Source: Novosphingobium sp. SG919 (GTDB taxonomy: Bacteria > Pseudomonadota > Alphaproteobacteria > Sphingomonadales > Sphingomonadaceae). Taken from it: 64,000 nucleotides of DNA. Shown here piece after piece: positions 28,267 through 38,000 of the stretch. The stretch spans positions 124,001 through 188,000 of the forward strand of contig NZ_JABCNG010000005.1 in assembly GCF_012932495.1 (NCBI RefSeq), in the 5' to 3' direction. A program made the position numbers and the translations under genes. How positions within the stretch are numbered: position 1 is the first letter of the stretch; every line of letters starts with the position of its first letter. The notes beneath the pieces were generated by a model that saw only the letters and a list, made by a program, of their open reading frames with translations, was not told the origin of the DNA and did no database searches.

Positions 28267-28629
28267 ATGCAGCAGAATCAGACTTCCTCCAGCAACGCCG
28301 AAACGGCGGACAGCGCACCCGATATCGAACAGTCGGTGCACATGTTGGGCTTTGCCATTGCCAACAAGCTGTGCGTGCGCGCGGTCTATAACCGTGGCGA
28401 TGTGACGCTGGCGCCGCACGCCCTGTTCGAGCGGCACGGTGCCCCCCATGTCGATGCCGTGGTGCGCGAACGCGATGGCGTGGCGCCTGTCGAAGAAAAG
28501 CTGGGCACGTTCCGCCTGTCTGGCCTGCGCGATGTCGTGCTCACGTCTGAACCGGCCAGCGTGTTCGCCGGGTTCGACCCGGCCGATGAACGCTATAGCG
28601 AGAAGCTGCTGGCCGCCATCGCGGTCTGA
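28267..28629 (+). CDS. Conserved-looking small protein of unknown function
   Basis: I do not recognise this 120-aa protein with certainty. The first 20 residues are polar and disordered. The rest (LCVRAVYNRGDVTLAPHALFERHG to the FRLSGLRDV segment) resembles the beta-rich pattern of WYL-type domains, but this is weak. The ORF has codon use like its neighbours and is followed at once by a strong intrinsic terminator, which supports a real monocistronic gene. No clear ribosome site precedes the ATG. Confidence 0.65.
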   Translation: MQQNQTSSSNAETADSAPDIEQSVHMLGFAIANKLCVRAVYNRGDVTLAPHALFERHGAPHVDAVVRERDGVAPVEEKLGTFRLSGLRDVVLTSEPASVFAGFDPADERYSEKLLAAIAV

Positions 28630-28657
28630 GAGCCTCGTTTTATCTACCCATGTTTCC

Positions 28658-28692
28658 GGGCGGGCATCCACGGCGATGGCCGCCCTTTTTTT
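28658..28692 (+). terminator. Rho-independent terminator
   Basis: A GC-rich stem (GGGCGGGCATC with GATGGCCGCCC, one mismatch) is followed directly by seven T residues at 28686-28692. It lies 28 bp after the upstream stop and is the best intrinsic terminator in the window. Confidence 0.85.
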
Positions 28693-28840
28693 GCGCCGTC
28701 CAAACACAATACTTTCTTGGATCAGCATCGGCTTCTGCCCGGCGCGCTGGCCGCACAGGCCATCCCTTTGGCGCGTCCCTGGGCAATCTCTTCGCGCCCG
28801 TTCCGGGTTGTCGGGAAAAGCACAGCACAGGAGAGTACCG

Positions 28841-29209
28841 ATGGCTGAAAGCATTGCCACCCAGGAAACCGGCAGCCTGATCGCCTCCAACAAGGTGGAA
28901 GGCACCGCGGTCTACGGCGCCGATGGCGAACGGCTCGGATCGGTCTACAACTTCATGGTCAACAAGCGCACCGGCCAGGTCGAATACGCCGTTTTGCAGT
29001 TCGGCGGCGTGCTCGGCTTTGGCAGCGACTATTATCCGCTGCCCTGGAACACGTTGAACTACGACACCAGCCAAGGCGGCTATGTCGTCAACCTGGACCG
29101 CGACACGCTTGAAAACGGGCCGCATTATGGGGCCACAGCGGAACCGCTGCACGACCCGGAATATGGCCGCCAGGTTCATTCGCACTACGGCCTCTCTTAC
29201 CCATACTGA
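28841..29209 (+). CDS. PRC-barrel domain protein
   Basis: This is a small cytoplasmic protein (122 aa) with a PRC-barrel domain spanning roughly residues 12-85 (VEGTAVYGADGERLGSVYNF, then YAVLQFGGVLGFGSDYYPLPW). AGGAG precedes the ATG by seven bases. In alphaproteobacteria, free PRC-barrel proteins are commonly part of general-stress regulons. The neighbouring stress SDR and Crp/Fnr genes fit that, but the exact role is unknown. Confidence 0.88.
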   Translation: MAESIATQETGSLIASNKVEGTAVYGADGERLGSVYNFMVNKRTGQVEYAVLQFGGVLGFGSDYYPLPWNTLNYDTSQGGYVVNLDRDTLENGPHYGATAEPLHDPEYGRQVHSHYGLSYPY

Positions 29210-29238
29210 TCCAGCGCCCTCGCCACGTCACGCGAGGA

Positions 29239-29271
29239 GAGGCCGGCCCTGCATTTGGCAAGGTCGGCCTC
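29239..29271. terminator. Hairpin between convergent genes
   Basis: GAGGCCGGCCCTGC pairs with GCAAGGTCGGCCTC around a short ATTTG loop, with small mismatches. It lies in the 88-bp gap between the PRC-barrel gene and the convergent small gene and probably ends transcription from both sides. Confidence 0.6.
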
Positions 29272-29297
29272 TTGCGTATCGTGGCACGGCGGCTGTC

Positions 29298-29486
29298 TCA
29301 GACAGCGCCGGCCTTGCGGTCTGCCAGGGGGTAGTCCTCGGGCGTGACCTGGCTCACGCTGGGCCGCTTCTCCACCGGTTCGGCTCGCTGGCCGCCGGCG
29401 GTGCGGGCATCGCGCCCATCGTTGGTGGGAATGGCATCGCCGGCCGGGCCGCGTTGCTCTTCCACCGGGTTGCGTTCGTTGCTCAT
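29298..29486 (-). CDS. Small disordered hypothetical protein
   Basis: This is a 62-aa highly polar protein (MSNERNPVEEQRGPAGD, ending with TPEDYPLADRKAGAV) with no membrane segment or recognisable domain. AGGAG lies eight bases before the ATG, and codon use matches the region, so it looks translated. Such short disordered proteins often accompany stress genes in sphingomonads. The function is unknown. Confidence 0.6.
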   Translation of the reverse strand: MSNERNPVEEQRGPAGDAIPTNDGRDARTAGGQRAEPVEKRPSVSQVTPEDYPLADRKAGAV

Positions 29487-29584
29487 CGTCGTTCTCCTGT
29501 GCGGGGGCACAAAACATCAACGCGCAGATGGTGGTCGCACCCGCCCCGGTGCAACCAGGGTTAGCGACACGAGGCGAAACCCCG

Positions 29585-30313
29585 TCATGCCAGGCGGAGC
29601 GGCCCGTGCGGCTCCAGATAAGCAGGATCGAACAGCGTGCGCTGCGCCAGCGCGGAAAACTGCAGGATGCGCAGGGCACGGTGTTCTAGGTCGATCAGCC
29701 CCTGCAGGCGCATGTCGCGCAGCACGCGGTTGACGTGCACCGGGGTCAGGCCCGTTGCCTCGGCCAGTTCCACTTGCGTGACGGGAAAGGCAAAGCTGTT
29801 CTCGTGCGCCAGCCCGATGGCATCGAGGCGATGGTGCAATTCGCAAAACAGGTGGCCGATCCGCTCGAATGCGGTGCGCTGGCCCAAGTTGACCAGCCAG
29901 CGCCGCTGAACCGCTTCGGCCACCCGATCCTGCGTGGCCAGGGCCATGGCGATGCCCGGATGCGCGGTGACAAAGGGTTCGAACGCCCCCGATGCAATCG
30001 GCACGACCATGGCCGGCGTCAGCGCCAGGATCGAGAAGTCCATGCGCACGTCGCCCATCGGCCGCCAAAGGATGTCGCCGGGCAAGTGAAACGCGGTGAT
30101 CTGGCGGCGGCCATCGGGCAGCATCACCAGGCGGCTGGCCCACCCTTCCAGCAGGATGTGCACTTGCCCGGGGCGATCGCCCTCGCGCAGGAATTCCCGC
30201 CGCGCGGCGACGCGTCGGCGCGGCACGGCGCAAAGCCGGTCGATCGCGCGCAGGTCGTCCTCGTCAAGCGGGAAGCAGCAGGCCAGGCGCCGGGCCAGGG
30301 CGTTGTACGGCAT
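29585..30313 (-). CDS. Crp/Fnr-family transcriptional regulator (copy 1)
   Basis: This is a cyclic-nucleotide-binding-fold regulator (242 aa). The beta-roll shows LLEGWASRLVMLPDGRRQITAFHLPGD, given as residues 55-81. The C-terminal winged helix contains QVELAEATGLTPVHVNRVL. No Fe-S cysteine cluster of the true Fnr type is seen. It is the first of three paralogues within about 4 kb and is divergent from the stress SDR gene. The ligand and targets are unknown. Confidence 0.9.
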   Translation of the reverse strand: MPYNALARRLACCFPLDEDDLRAIDRLCAVPRRRVAARREFLREGDRPGQVHILLEGWASRLVMLPDGRRQITAFHLPGDILWRPMGDVRMDFSILALTPAMVVPIASGAFEPFVTAHPGIAMALATQDRVAEAVQRRWLVNLGQRTAFERIGHLFCELHHRLDAIGLAHENSFAFPVTQVELAEATGLTPVHVNRVLRDMRLQGLIDLEHRALRILQFSALAQRTLFDPAYLEPHGPLRLA

Positions 30314-30606
30314 CGCAGGCAGGCTCAAGGCAGGTCGATGATCGGGGCAACGACGCAAACGGGAATCGTGGCGGCGATCATGGCGGCGGCGCGGACAAGC
30401 GCCCCGAAACGAGCATCGAAGTGGCGCGGCAACATCGCATCCTCAAACCATGAGCGCGCCCCCGCGCCGTCGGCGGCCTTATGAAATGACTGTCACACAG
30501 CCTTCTTCACATATGTAAAGCCTTGCCACCTTTTCTTGTTTTGGGGGTTTTCAAAAGCATCCCCGATGCGCGGCGCGTGCCGCCTGCCCCTGCAAGGACC
30601 GTTTTC

Positions 30607-31527
30607 ATGACCGATTCACAAGCCGCCAGCCTGGGCAAAGTGGGCGAGACCCAGCACGAGCAAGCCGGCAAGGCCGCCGATGCCGAGGCCGGCACCGCCG
30701 CCGCACCCGATCGGCAGGGCCAGGAACAATCGCTCGCCCGCGATCCCAAGTGGCAACCGATCTATCCCGGTTCCGGCCGCCTCGCCGGCAAGGTGGCGAT
30801 CGTGACCGGGGGTGACAGCGGCATCGGTCGTGCCGTGGCGGCGCTCTATGCCCGCGAAGGTGCCAATGTTGCCATCGTCTATCGCCACGATGAGCAGGAT
30901 GCCGAGAACACCGCCGCGATCGTGGGCCAGGAAGGGGCTGACGCCCTCACCCTGCAGGGTGACGTGGGCGATCCGGCCTTCTGCCAGGACACCGTCAACC
31001 GGGTGATCGATCGCTTTGGCCGGATCGACATCGTGGTCAACAACGCGGGAGAACAGCACCCCGCCAAGGACATCCGCGATATCAGCAAGGAGCAGTTGGA
31101 GCGCACGTTTCGCACCAATATCTTCGGCATGTTCCACATGGTCCAGGCTGCGGTCGGTCACCTGGGCGCAGGCAGTGCGATCATCAACTGCACCAGCGTG
31201 ACGATGTACAAGGGTGCGCCGCAACTGTTGGACTATAGCGCCACCAAGGGCGCAATCACCGCCTTCACCCGCTCGCTCAGCGAAAACCTCGTGGGAAAGG
31301 GCATCCGCGTCAATGCGGTGGCGCCCGGCCCGATCTGGACCCCGCTCAACCCCCAAGGCGGCGCCGATCCAGAAAAGGTGCGCAGTTTCGGCGAAGACAC
31401 GCCGATGGGCCGCCCGGGCGAACCGAACGAAGTGGCGCCGGCCTTCCTGTTCCTGGCCTGCGCCGACAGCAGCTACATGAGCGGGCAGGTGCTGCACCCC
31501 AACGGCGGCACCGTGGTCAACGGATGA
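30607..31527 (+). CDS. SDR oxidoreductase, general-stress type (YghA/YhdF-like)
   Basis: This is a 306-aa SDR with a polar ~50-residue N-terminal extension (QEQSLARDPKWQPIYPGSG), characteristic of the YghA/YhdF group often induced by stress. The cofactor motif TGGDSGIG is at residues 67-74, NNAGEQHP follows, and the catalytic YSATK lies in LLDYSATKGA. AAGGA precedes the ATG. Crp/Fnr genes lie on both sides (one divergent, one convergent), so either may regulate it. The substrate is unknown. Confidence 0.9.
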   Translation: MTDSQAASLGKVGETQHEQAGKAADAEAGTAAAPDRQGQEQSLARDPKWQPIYPGSGRLAGKVAIVTGGDSGIGRAVAALYAREGANVAIVYRHDEQDAENTAAIVGQEGADALTLQGDVGDPAFCQDTVNRVIDRFGRIDIVVNNAGEQHPAKDIRDISKEQLERTFRTNIFGMFHMVQAAVGHLGAGSAIINCTSVTMYKGAPQLLDYSATKGAITAFTRSLSENLVGKGIRVNAVAPGPIWTPLNPQGGADPEKVRSFGEDTPMGRPGEPNEVAPAFLFLACADSSYMSGQVLHPNGGTVVNG

Positions 31528-31550
31528 TCCGCGCGGCCCCGCCCGGTCGG

Positions 31551-32216
31551 TCAGGCCGCGCGGGGCATGCCGGGGCCGGGCTCTGTGGCAACATCGCCCA
31601 GTCGTTGCAGCGCCGCAAGGTCGCGCACCTGCATCCACCGGCCCTTGAGATCGAGCAACCCATCGCCGCGAAGAGTTTGCAACACGCGGTTCACGTGAAC
31701 GGGTGAAATGCCGACGATATCGGCCAGGTCATATTGCGTCAGCGGCATGGCGCAGCGGTCTTGCACAACCCGGTTGCGTGCCTGGAGCCGCGCATACAAT
31801 TCGCACAAGAGGTTGCACAACCGTTCGGTTGCGGTCATCCGGCCCAGGTTGAAAATCCATTTCTCGCGGTTGCGCAGCAGCACCAGCATGGCATCGAGCA
31901 CGCGCGTCATGCTGTCTTCTTCATGCGGCGCGCGCGCCTGGATGCGGGCATGGGGCAGCGCACGGGCACGCACCCGCGTCAAGGCCACGATCGGCAACGT
32001 CGCCCGCCCCTGCAACAGCCATTGCGGCTCGCAATAGTCGCCCGGCAGGAACAGGGTGATGATCTGGCGCCGGCCATCGGGCACCAGGCGATATTGCGCC
32101 GCCCAGCCTTCCTCGATCCGCAGCACGCAGTTCTGGCGTTCGTCGGCGCGCGCCAGAAATTCGTGGCGACGGAACGTGCGCACGTGGCTGGTCGCTTGCT
32201 GCATTTCCTGCGTCAT
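31551..32216 (-). CDS. Crp/Fnr-family transcriptional regulator (copy 2)
   Basis: This is a Crp/Fnr-type regulator (221 aa). It shares with its two neighbours the beta-roll pattern VPDGRRQIITLFLPGDYC and the recognition-helix pattern DIVGISPVHVNRVLQTLRGDG. It is converging with the SDR gene, 23 bp apart. The effector is unknown. Confidence 0.9.
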   Translation of the reverse strand: MTQEMQQATSHVRTFRRHEFLARADERQNCVLRIEEGWAAQYRLVPDGRRQIITLFLPGDYCEPQWLLQGRATLPIVALTRVRARALPHARIQARAPHEEDSMTRVLDAMLVLLRNREKWIFNLGRMTATERLCNLLCELYARLQARNRVVQDRCAMPLTQYDLADIVGISPVHVNRVLQTLRGDGLLDLKGRWMQVRDLAALQRLGDVATEPGPGMPRAA

Positions 32217-32406
32217 GTCCTTTCCCCTGGTTTCTGGCGCGATGCCTTTGTCGAATCAGGAGAAAACGTAGGCGCGAAGCATTCGGCACAATTCACATAA
32301 GTTTGCTTTACCAAGGTGGGGCGACCAACCGTGGCGTGTCAGAGACAGGGCGCATCTGGCGCCGCGACCGGGCTGGCCTGGCGCGCGACCACGCGCGCCC
32401 CACCGT

Positions 32407-32730
32407 TCATTCCCATCGCGATGCCGCGTTCTCGTCCACCTCGGCTTCGCCATCCTCTGCGTCGGCATCCGTAGGGGGCTTGGGCAGCCTGTCGCCGTCA
32501 AGACGTTCGGAACCGTCCTTGGCATGGCTGCCGGGGGGCAGTGCAACAGGGTCGGGCACGGGTTCGTCGATCGGCTGTTCCCTGGGCGGTGGCGCCCCCA
32601 TGCCGCCGGTGCCGCCGGTCATCTGGCCGGGATTATCGCGTTCTTCGTCATGGGTCGATTGCTGGCCCACGGGTGCGCCGCGCACCTGGCGCGGGGCAAT
32701 GGCGGGTTGGGCTGGAGAACGATCTGTCAT
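32407..32730 (-). CDS. Small Pro/Gly/acidic disordered protein
   Basis: This is a 107-aa protein with low-complexity, proline-rich and acidic sequence (MTDRSPAQPAIAPRQ; GGTGGMGAPPPREQP; DADAEDGEAEVDENAAS) and no domain. AGGATG precedes the ATG. It is divergent from the third Crp/Fnr gene and resembles in composition the small protein at 29298, so it may belong to the same stress set. The function is unknown. Confidence 0.55.
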   Translation of the reverse strand: MTDRSPAQPAIAPRQVRGAPVGQQSTHDEERDNPGQMTGGTGGMGAPPPREQPIDEPVPDPVALPPGSHAKDGSERLDGDRLPKPPTDADAEDGEAEVDENAASRWE

Positions 32731-32824
32731 GTTCAGGCATCCTTTGGTGACAATGATTTCCCGCAACATGCTTCAATCCCTGCGCCTGCCCATCGGCCCC
32801 GAAAACCAATCTGCGAGAGCAAGG

Positions 32825-32849
32825 GGAACAAGCACCGACATCGGGTGTT
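32825..32849 (+). promoter_or_regulatory. Candidate EcfG-type (general stress) promoter
   Basis: GGAAC at 32825-32829 is followed after 17 bases by GTT at 32847-32849. This matches the alphaproteobacterial EcfG pattern GGAAC-N16-17-(C)GTT, except that the base before GTT is T. It lies about 55 bp before the third Crp/Fnr start. A 7-bp inverted repeat (CCGGCGC-N3-GCGCCGG, 32862-32878) lies between them. The match is short and could be chance. Confidence 0.4.
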
Positions 32850-32903
32850 GCGTTTGACATGCCGGCGCGTCGCGCCGGACACTCGCCCCCACCACGGAAC
32901 CGC

Positions 32904-33707
32904 ATGAATCCCCTCCAGGCCAAATTTGCCCGCTATGTCGAACTGGATTTCCAGGACCAGGTGACGCTTGACGCGCTGCTGCGAACCGAAGCGCGCCTGG
33001 TTCCCGCCGGCACCGATCTTATCCGCGAGGGCGAACCGATCCATTTCGTGAAGCTGGTGACCGAGGGTTGGGGGTGCCGTTACAAGCTGCTGGAAGACGG
33101 GCGGCGCCAGATCGTGGCGTTCCTGCTGCCGGGAGACTTGTGCAATCCCGATGCCCTGGCGGCCGAGCAGATGGATCACTCGATCGGCGCCGTGGGCGAG
33201 ATGCATTGCGCGTTGATTGCGCCCGACGTGTTCGATCGCGCCTGCCTGCGCTCGCGAAAGCTGCGCCAGGCCCTGGCGTTCGATGCCTGCGCCATGCTGG
33301 GCACGCAGCGGGAATGGACGCTCAACCTGGCGGCACGGCCGGCGCTGGCCCGGATCGGTGCGCTGTTGTGCGAATTGCACTATCGCCTGGCCGCCTTGGG
33401 CCTGGCCGAAGGCGGGCGGTTTGTCGCGCCGGTGACCCAGATCACCCTGGCCGAAGCCACCGGCCTCACTTCGGTTCACGTCAACCGCGTGGTGCAGGAC
33501 TTGCGCGGGCGGGGCCTGCTGCACTGGCAAGGGCGCAGCATCACCCTGCCCGATCCTGACCACCTGGCCCAGCTTTCCGGCTTTACCCCCCGCTATCTGC
33601 ACATGCCCCGCTTCACGCCGGGAACCTTTGCACCCGATCGGCAATTGCATGCCGGAACGCCCACGCCGCCGCCCGGCAACGCCGGAAAATCGACCGGGGC
33701 ATTCTGA
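32904..33707 (+). CDS. Crp/Fnr-family transcriptional regulator (copy 3)
   Basis: This is a Crp/Fnr-type regulator (267 aa). The beta-roll is EGWGCRYKLLEDGRRQIVAF followed by LLPGDLCNP, and the helix-turn-helix is ITLEAT-like with TGLTSVHVNRVVQDLRGRG. A ~40-residue Pro/Thr/Gly-rich tail follows the winged helix and is absent from the other two copies. The RND efflux operon starts 105 bp downstream on the same strand, so readthrough or regulation of that operon is possible. Confidence 0.9.
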   Translation: MNPLQAKFARYVELDFQDQVTLDALLRTEARLVPAGTDLIREGEPIHFVKLVTEGWGCRYKLLEDGRRQIVAFLLPGDLCNPDALAAEQMDHSIGAVGEMHCALIAPDVFDRACLRSRKLRQALAFDACAMLGTQREWTLNLAARPALARIGALLCELHYRLAALGLAEGGRFVAPVTQITLAEATGLTSVHVNRVVQDLRGRGLLHWQGRSITLPDPDHLAQLSGFTPRYLHMPRFTPGTFAPDRQLHAGTPTPPPGNAGKSTGAF

Positions 33708-33812
33708 TACAACTTGAGAGACAAGACGGCTTGCACCGCGCCGGACCATCGCCGAAAACGCGGGTGCTCGATCCGGGACCGTCGAGTCGCAGGTGTTGCA
33801 AGGGTTTGCTAA

Positions 33813-35096
33813 ATGAGCGCTGCCGACGCGAGTACCCCCGTTTCCCCGGATCAAGAACCGCCCGTTCATCGCTCTGCCAACCGCAAACGCACGGTCCTGA
33901 TCGCACTGGTGATTGTCGCCGTGTTCCTGGGCCTGGCCCTGGGCGCGCGCTGGCTGGCCAAGGGCGGCGGTGACAAGCGCGGTGGCCGTCCGCCGGCCGC
34001 CGTCAATATCGCGCCCGCCACCAAGGCCGATGTGCCGGTGACCGTGGCCGCGCTCGGCACGGTGCAGCCCATCGTCACGGCGACCGTGCGAACCCAGCTT
34101 TCGGGCGTGCTGTTCAAGATCATGTTCCAGGAAGGGCAGATGGTCCGCCAGGGGCAGGTCCTGGCGCAGATCGATCCCCGGCCCTATCGCCTGGCGCTCG
34201 ACCAGGCGCGCGCCAACCTCGCGCGCGACGAGGCACAGCTGGTTTCGGCCCGCCTCGATCTCAACCGTTACCAGACGCTGCTCAAGCAGGATTCGATCGC
34301 CAGCCAGCAGGTCGATACCCAGCGCGCCACGGTGGGCCAGCTGGTCGGCACCGTGGCGGCCGATCGCGCCGCCATCGGCACGGCCGCGCTCAACCTGGAC
34401 TACACCGCGATCAAGGCGCCGATTTCCGGCCGCGTGGGCATTCGCCAGGTGGATATCGGCAATTACCTGACCCCGTCCGATACCAACGGCGTGGTGGTGA
34501 TCACCCAGGTCGATCCCATCGACATCAGCTTTGCCCTGCCCCAGGCGCAGCTTTCCGCCATCGGCCAGGGCGCTGGCGCCGGCAGCGGCTTTCCGGTGGA
34601 AGCGCGCGACCAGAACAGCGCCACCCGCCTTGCCACAGGCCGCTTCCTCACGTTCGACAACCAGGTGGATGCCACGACCGGCACGGTCAAGGCCAAGGCG
34701 CGCTTTGCCAATGCCGGCAACGTGTTGTTCCCCGGCGCTTTCGTGAATGTCTCCATGCTGGTGCAGACGCTGCATGACGTGGTCACCGTGCCGGTCAGCG
34801 CAGTGCGCCACGGCAGCCAGGGCGATTTTGTCTTCGTGGTAAAGCCTGACAACACGGTGAAGCTCACCGTCGTGAAAGTCGGGCCCACGGCGGGTGATCG
34901 CCTTGCCATCCTGTCGGGCCTTAATGCCGGCACGCCGGTGGTGATCGAAGGCGCCGATGGCCTGGAAGACGGCGCCAGCATCAACAAGAGCGGCAAGCGC
35001 GGCAGAGCGGGCGGTAACGGCGGCAATCGCGGCGGCGGCAACGGCCAGCATCATCGCCGCGCCAATTCCGGCGCCAATTCCGGCAACGCGGGATGA
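33813..35096 (+). CDS. mdtA: RND efflux periplasmic adaptor, MdtA-like
   Basis: This is the membrane-fusion protein (427 aa) of a tripartite drug exporter. A transmembrane anchor lies at residues 27-47 (VLIALVIVAVFLGLALGARW). The lipoyl/hairpin region begins near TVQPIVTATVRTQLSGVL, and the beta-barrel part follows ISGRVGIRQVDIGNYLTP. The last ~45 residues are an unusual Gly/Asn/Arg/His-rich tail (GNGGNRGGGNGQHH). The gene overlaps the pump gene by 4 bases. The class is certain; mdtA is used because two pump genes follow, as in mdtABC. Confidence 0.93.
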   Translation: MSAADASTPVSPDQEPPVHRSANRKRTVLIALVIVAVFLGLALGARWLAKGGGDKRGGRPPAAVNIAPATKADVPVTVAALGTVQPIVTATVRTQLSGVLFKIMFQEGQMVRQGQVLAQIDPRPYRLALDQARANLARDEAQLVSARLDLNRYQTLLKQDSIASQQVDTQRATVGQLVGTVAADRAAIGTAALNLDYTAIKAPISGRVGIRQVDIGNYLTPSDTNGVVVITQVDPIDISFALPQAQLSAIGQGAGAGSGFPVEARDQNSATRLATGRFLTFDNQVDATTGTVKAKARFANAGNVLFPGAFVNVSMLVQTLHDVVTVPVSAVRHGSQGDFVFVVKPDNTVKLTVVKVGPTAGDRLAILSGLNAGTPVVIEGADGLEDGASINKSGKRGRAGGNGGNRGGGNGQHHRRANSGANSGNAG

Positions 35097-38000
35097 ACAC
35101 GCCCGCGCCTGACGCGCCCGCCCCTGCCCAGCCCGGCGGGCCATCCCGCCTGTTCATCCTGCGCCCGGTGGCAACCACCCTGCTGATGGTGGCGATCCTG
35201 CTGGCAGGCCTGGTGGCCTATCGCATGCTGCCGCTCTCGGCCCTGCCGGAAGTGGATTATCCCACGATCCAGGTGACCACGCTCTACCCCGGCGCCAGCC
35301 CCGATGTGATGGCGCTGACCGTTACTTCCCCGCTTGAGCGGCAGTTCGGCCAGATGCCGGGTTTGACGCGCATGACCTCGGCCTCCTCGGCCGGGGCATC
35401 GGTGATCACCATGCAGTTCCGGCTCGACCTCTCGCTCGACATTGCCGAGCAGGAAGTCCAGGCGGCGATCAATGCGGCCAATACCCTGCTGCCCACCGAC
35501 CTGCCGGCCCCGCCGATCTATGCCAAGGTCAACCCGGCCGACGCCCCGATCCTGAGCCTTGGCATTACTTCGAAAAGCCGGCCGCTGGGCGAAGTGCAAG
35601 GCATTGTCGAACGCCAGTTCAGCAACAAGATTTCCCAGGTTTCGGGCGTCGGCCTCGTCTCCATGTCGGGCGGGCAGCGCCCGGCCGTGCGCATCCAGGC
35701 CAATGTGCCGGCGCTCGCCGCGCGCGGCCTGTCGCTGGAATCGATCCGCAGCGCGATTGCCAATGCCAATGCCAATGCGGCCAAGGGCAGTTTCGACGGG
35801 CCGACCAAAAGCTGGACGATCGATGCCAACGACCAGCTATCCGACGTGGCCAGCTATCGCAGCCTGGTGGTGGCCTTCGCCAATGGTGCGCCGGTGCGGC
35901 TTTCCGACGTGGCCAACGTGGTCCAGGCTACCGAGAATACGCGTCTTGCTTCGTGGATGAATGGGCAGCCGGCCGTGGTGCTCGACGTGCAGCGCCAGCC
36001 CGGCGCCAACGTGATCGGCACGGTCGATGCGATCAAGGCCTCGCTGCCCGAACTGGAAGCGCAACTGCCGGCCGACGTGCACGTCACGCTGCTGACCGAT
36101 CGCACCGCCGGCATTCGCTCGTCCGTGGCTGATGTGCGGATGGAACTGGTTCTGGCGGTGGTGCTCGTCACACTGGTGATCTTCCTGTTCCTGGGTTCGC
36201 TGCGCGCCACGGTGGTGGCGTCAATCGCCGTGCCGCTCTCGCTCGTGGGCGCCTTTGCGGCGATGTATTTCCTGAATTTCTCGATCAACAATCTCACGCT
36301 GATGGCACTGACCATCGCGTCGGGCTTCGTGGTCGATGATGCCATCGTCGTCCTGGAAAACATCGCCCGCCATATCGAGCTGGGCATGAAGCCGTTCGAG
36401 GCCGCGCTGAAAGGCGCCAGCGAGATCGGCTTTACCATCATCTCGCTCACCGTTTCGCTGATCGCGGTGCTGATCCCGCTGTTGTTCATGGGCGACGTGG
36501 TCGGCCGCCTGTTTCGCGAATTTGCCGTGACGCTGGCCGTCACCATCCTGATTTCCGCGCTGGTCGCGCTCACGCTGGTGCCGATGCTCTCGGCCCGCTG
36601 GCTCAAGCCCGAACATGAAGAACGCCAGTATCGCATCACCCGCGCCACCCGCGGCTGGTTCGATAACCTTGCCACCCGCTACGTGTCGGCGCTCGATTGG
36701 GTCATGGCGCGCAGCGGGCTGACCATGGCGGTGTTCGCCGCCACCCTGGTCATCACCGGGGTGCTGTTCTGGGTGATCCCCAAGGATCTGTTTCCCGAGC
36801 AGGATACCGGGCAGATCGCGGTCACGACCGTTGCCGGCCAGGACATCGGCTATACCCGGATGAGCGCGCTGCAACAGCAGGTGGCGCAGGCGCTGCTGGC
36901 CGATCCGGCCGTGGACAGCCTGAGTTCCTCGGTGGGGGTGGACGGGCAGAACCCCACGCTCTCGCAAGGGCGCATGGTGGTGAACCTGAAAAGCGAAAGC
37001 GACCGGGGCAACCTTTCCAGCGTGATCGACAGCCTCACCCAGGCGACCAGCGGCATCGTGGGGGTGAAAACCTATTTCCGCCCGGTGCAGGACCTGACGA
37101 TCGACACGTCAACCGGGGTCAACGCCTATCGCTTTTCGCTGCAAGGCGCAGACGAGGACCTGGTCAACCAGTGGGGCGAGAAGCTCGCCGGGGCGCTCAA
37201 GAACGATGCCCATCTGCAAAACGTCACGTCCAACGTGATGGGCGGCGGCCAGGCGGTGACGGTGGACATCAACCGCGACATCGCCGGGCGGCTCGGGCTG
37301 TCGGTGCTGACGATCGACAATGCGCTGTATGACGCCTTCGGCCAGCGCATCGTGTCCACGATCTATACCCAGTCCAGCCAGAACCGCGTGATCCTCGAAG
37401 CCCAGCCCGGCTCGGTCACCAGCCCGCAGGCGCTGGGCGAATTGCGCATTCCGCTAAGCAACGGCACCACAGTGCCGCTGTCCACCGTCGCTGCGATCCA
37501 CACCGGCCCAACTGCCCTTGTCGTCAGCCGCGAGGCACAGTTCCCCGCCGCCACGATCGGCTTCGACCTGGCACCGGGCGTCTCGCTGGGCAAGGCGGTT
37601 TCCGTGATCGAACGGGCCGAGCAGACCATCGGCATGCCGGCCGCCATCACCACCAATTTCTCGGGCGCGGCGTCGGCGTTCAAGTCCTCGCTCTCGAACG
37701 AATTGTGGCTGATCCTCGCCGCGATCGTCGTGGTCTATATCGTGCTGGGCGTGCTCTATGAAAGCTTCGTCCATCCCATCACGATCCTGTCCACCCTGCC
37801 CTCGGCCGGCATCGGCGCGCTGCTCGGCTTGTGGCTCACCGGATCGGGCCTTGGGGTGATCGGCATCATCGGCATCGTGCTGCTGATCGGCATCGTCAAG
37901 AAGAACGCGATCATGATGATCGACTTCGCGCTCGAAGCCATGCGCGAGGAAGGCGCCGATCCGGACCATGCCATCCGCCAGGCTGCGCACTTGCGCTTCC

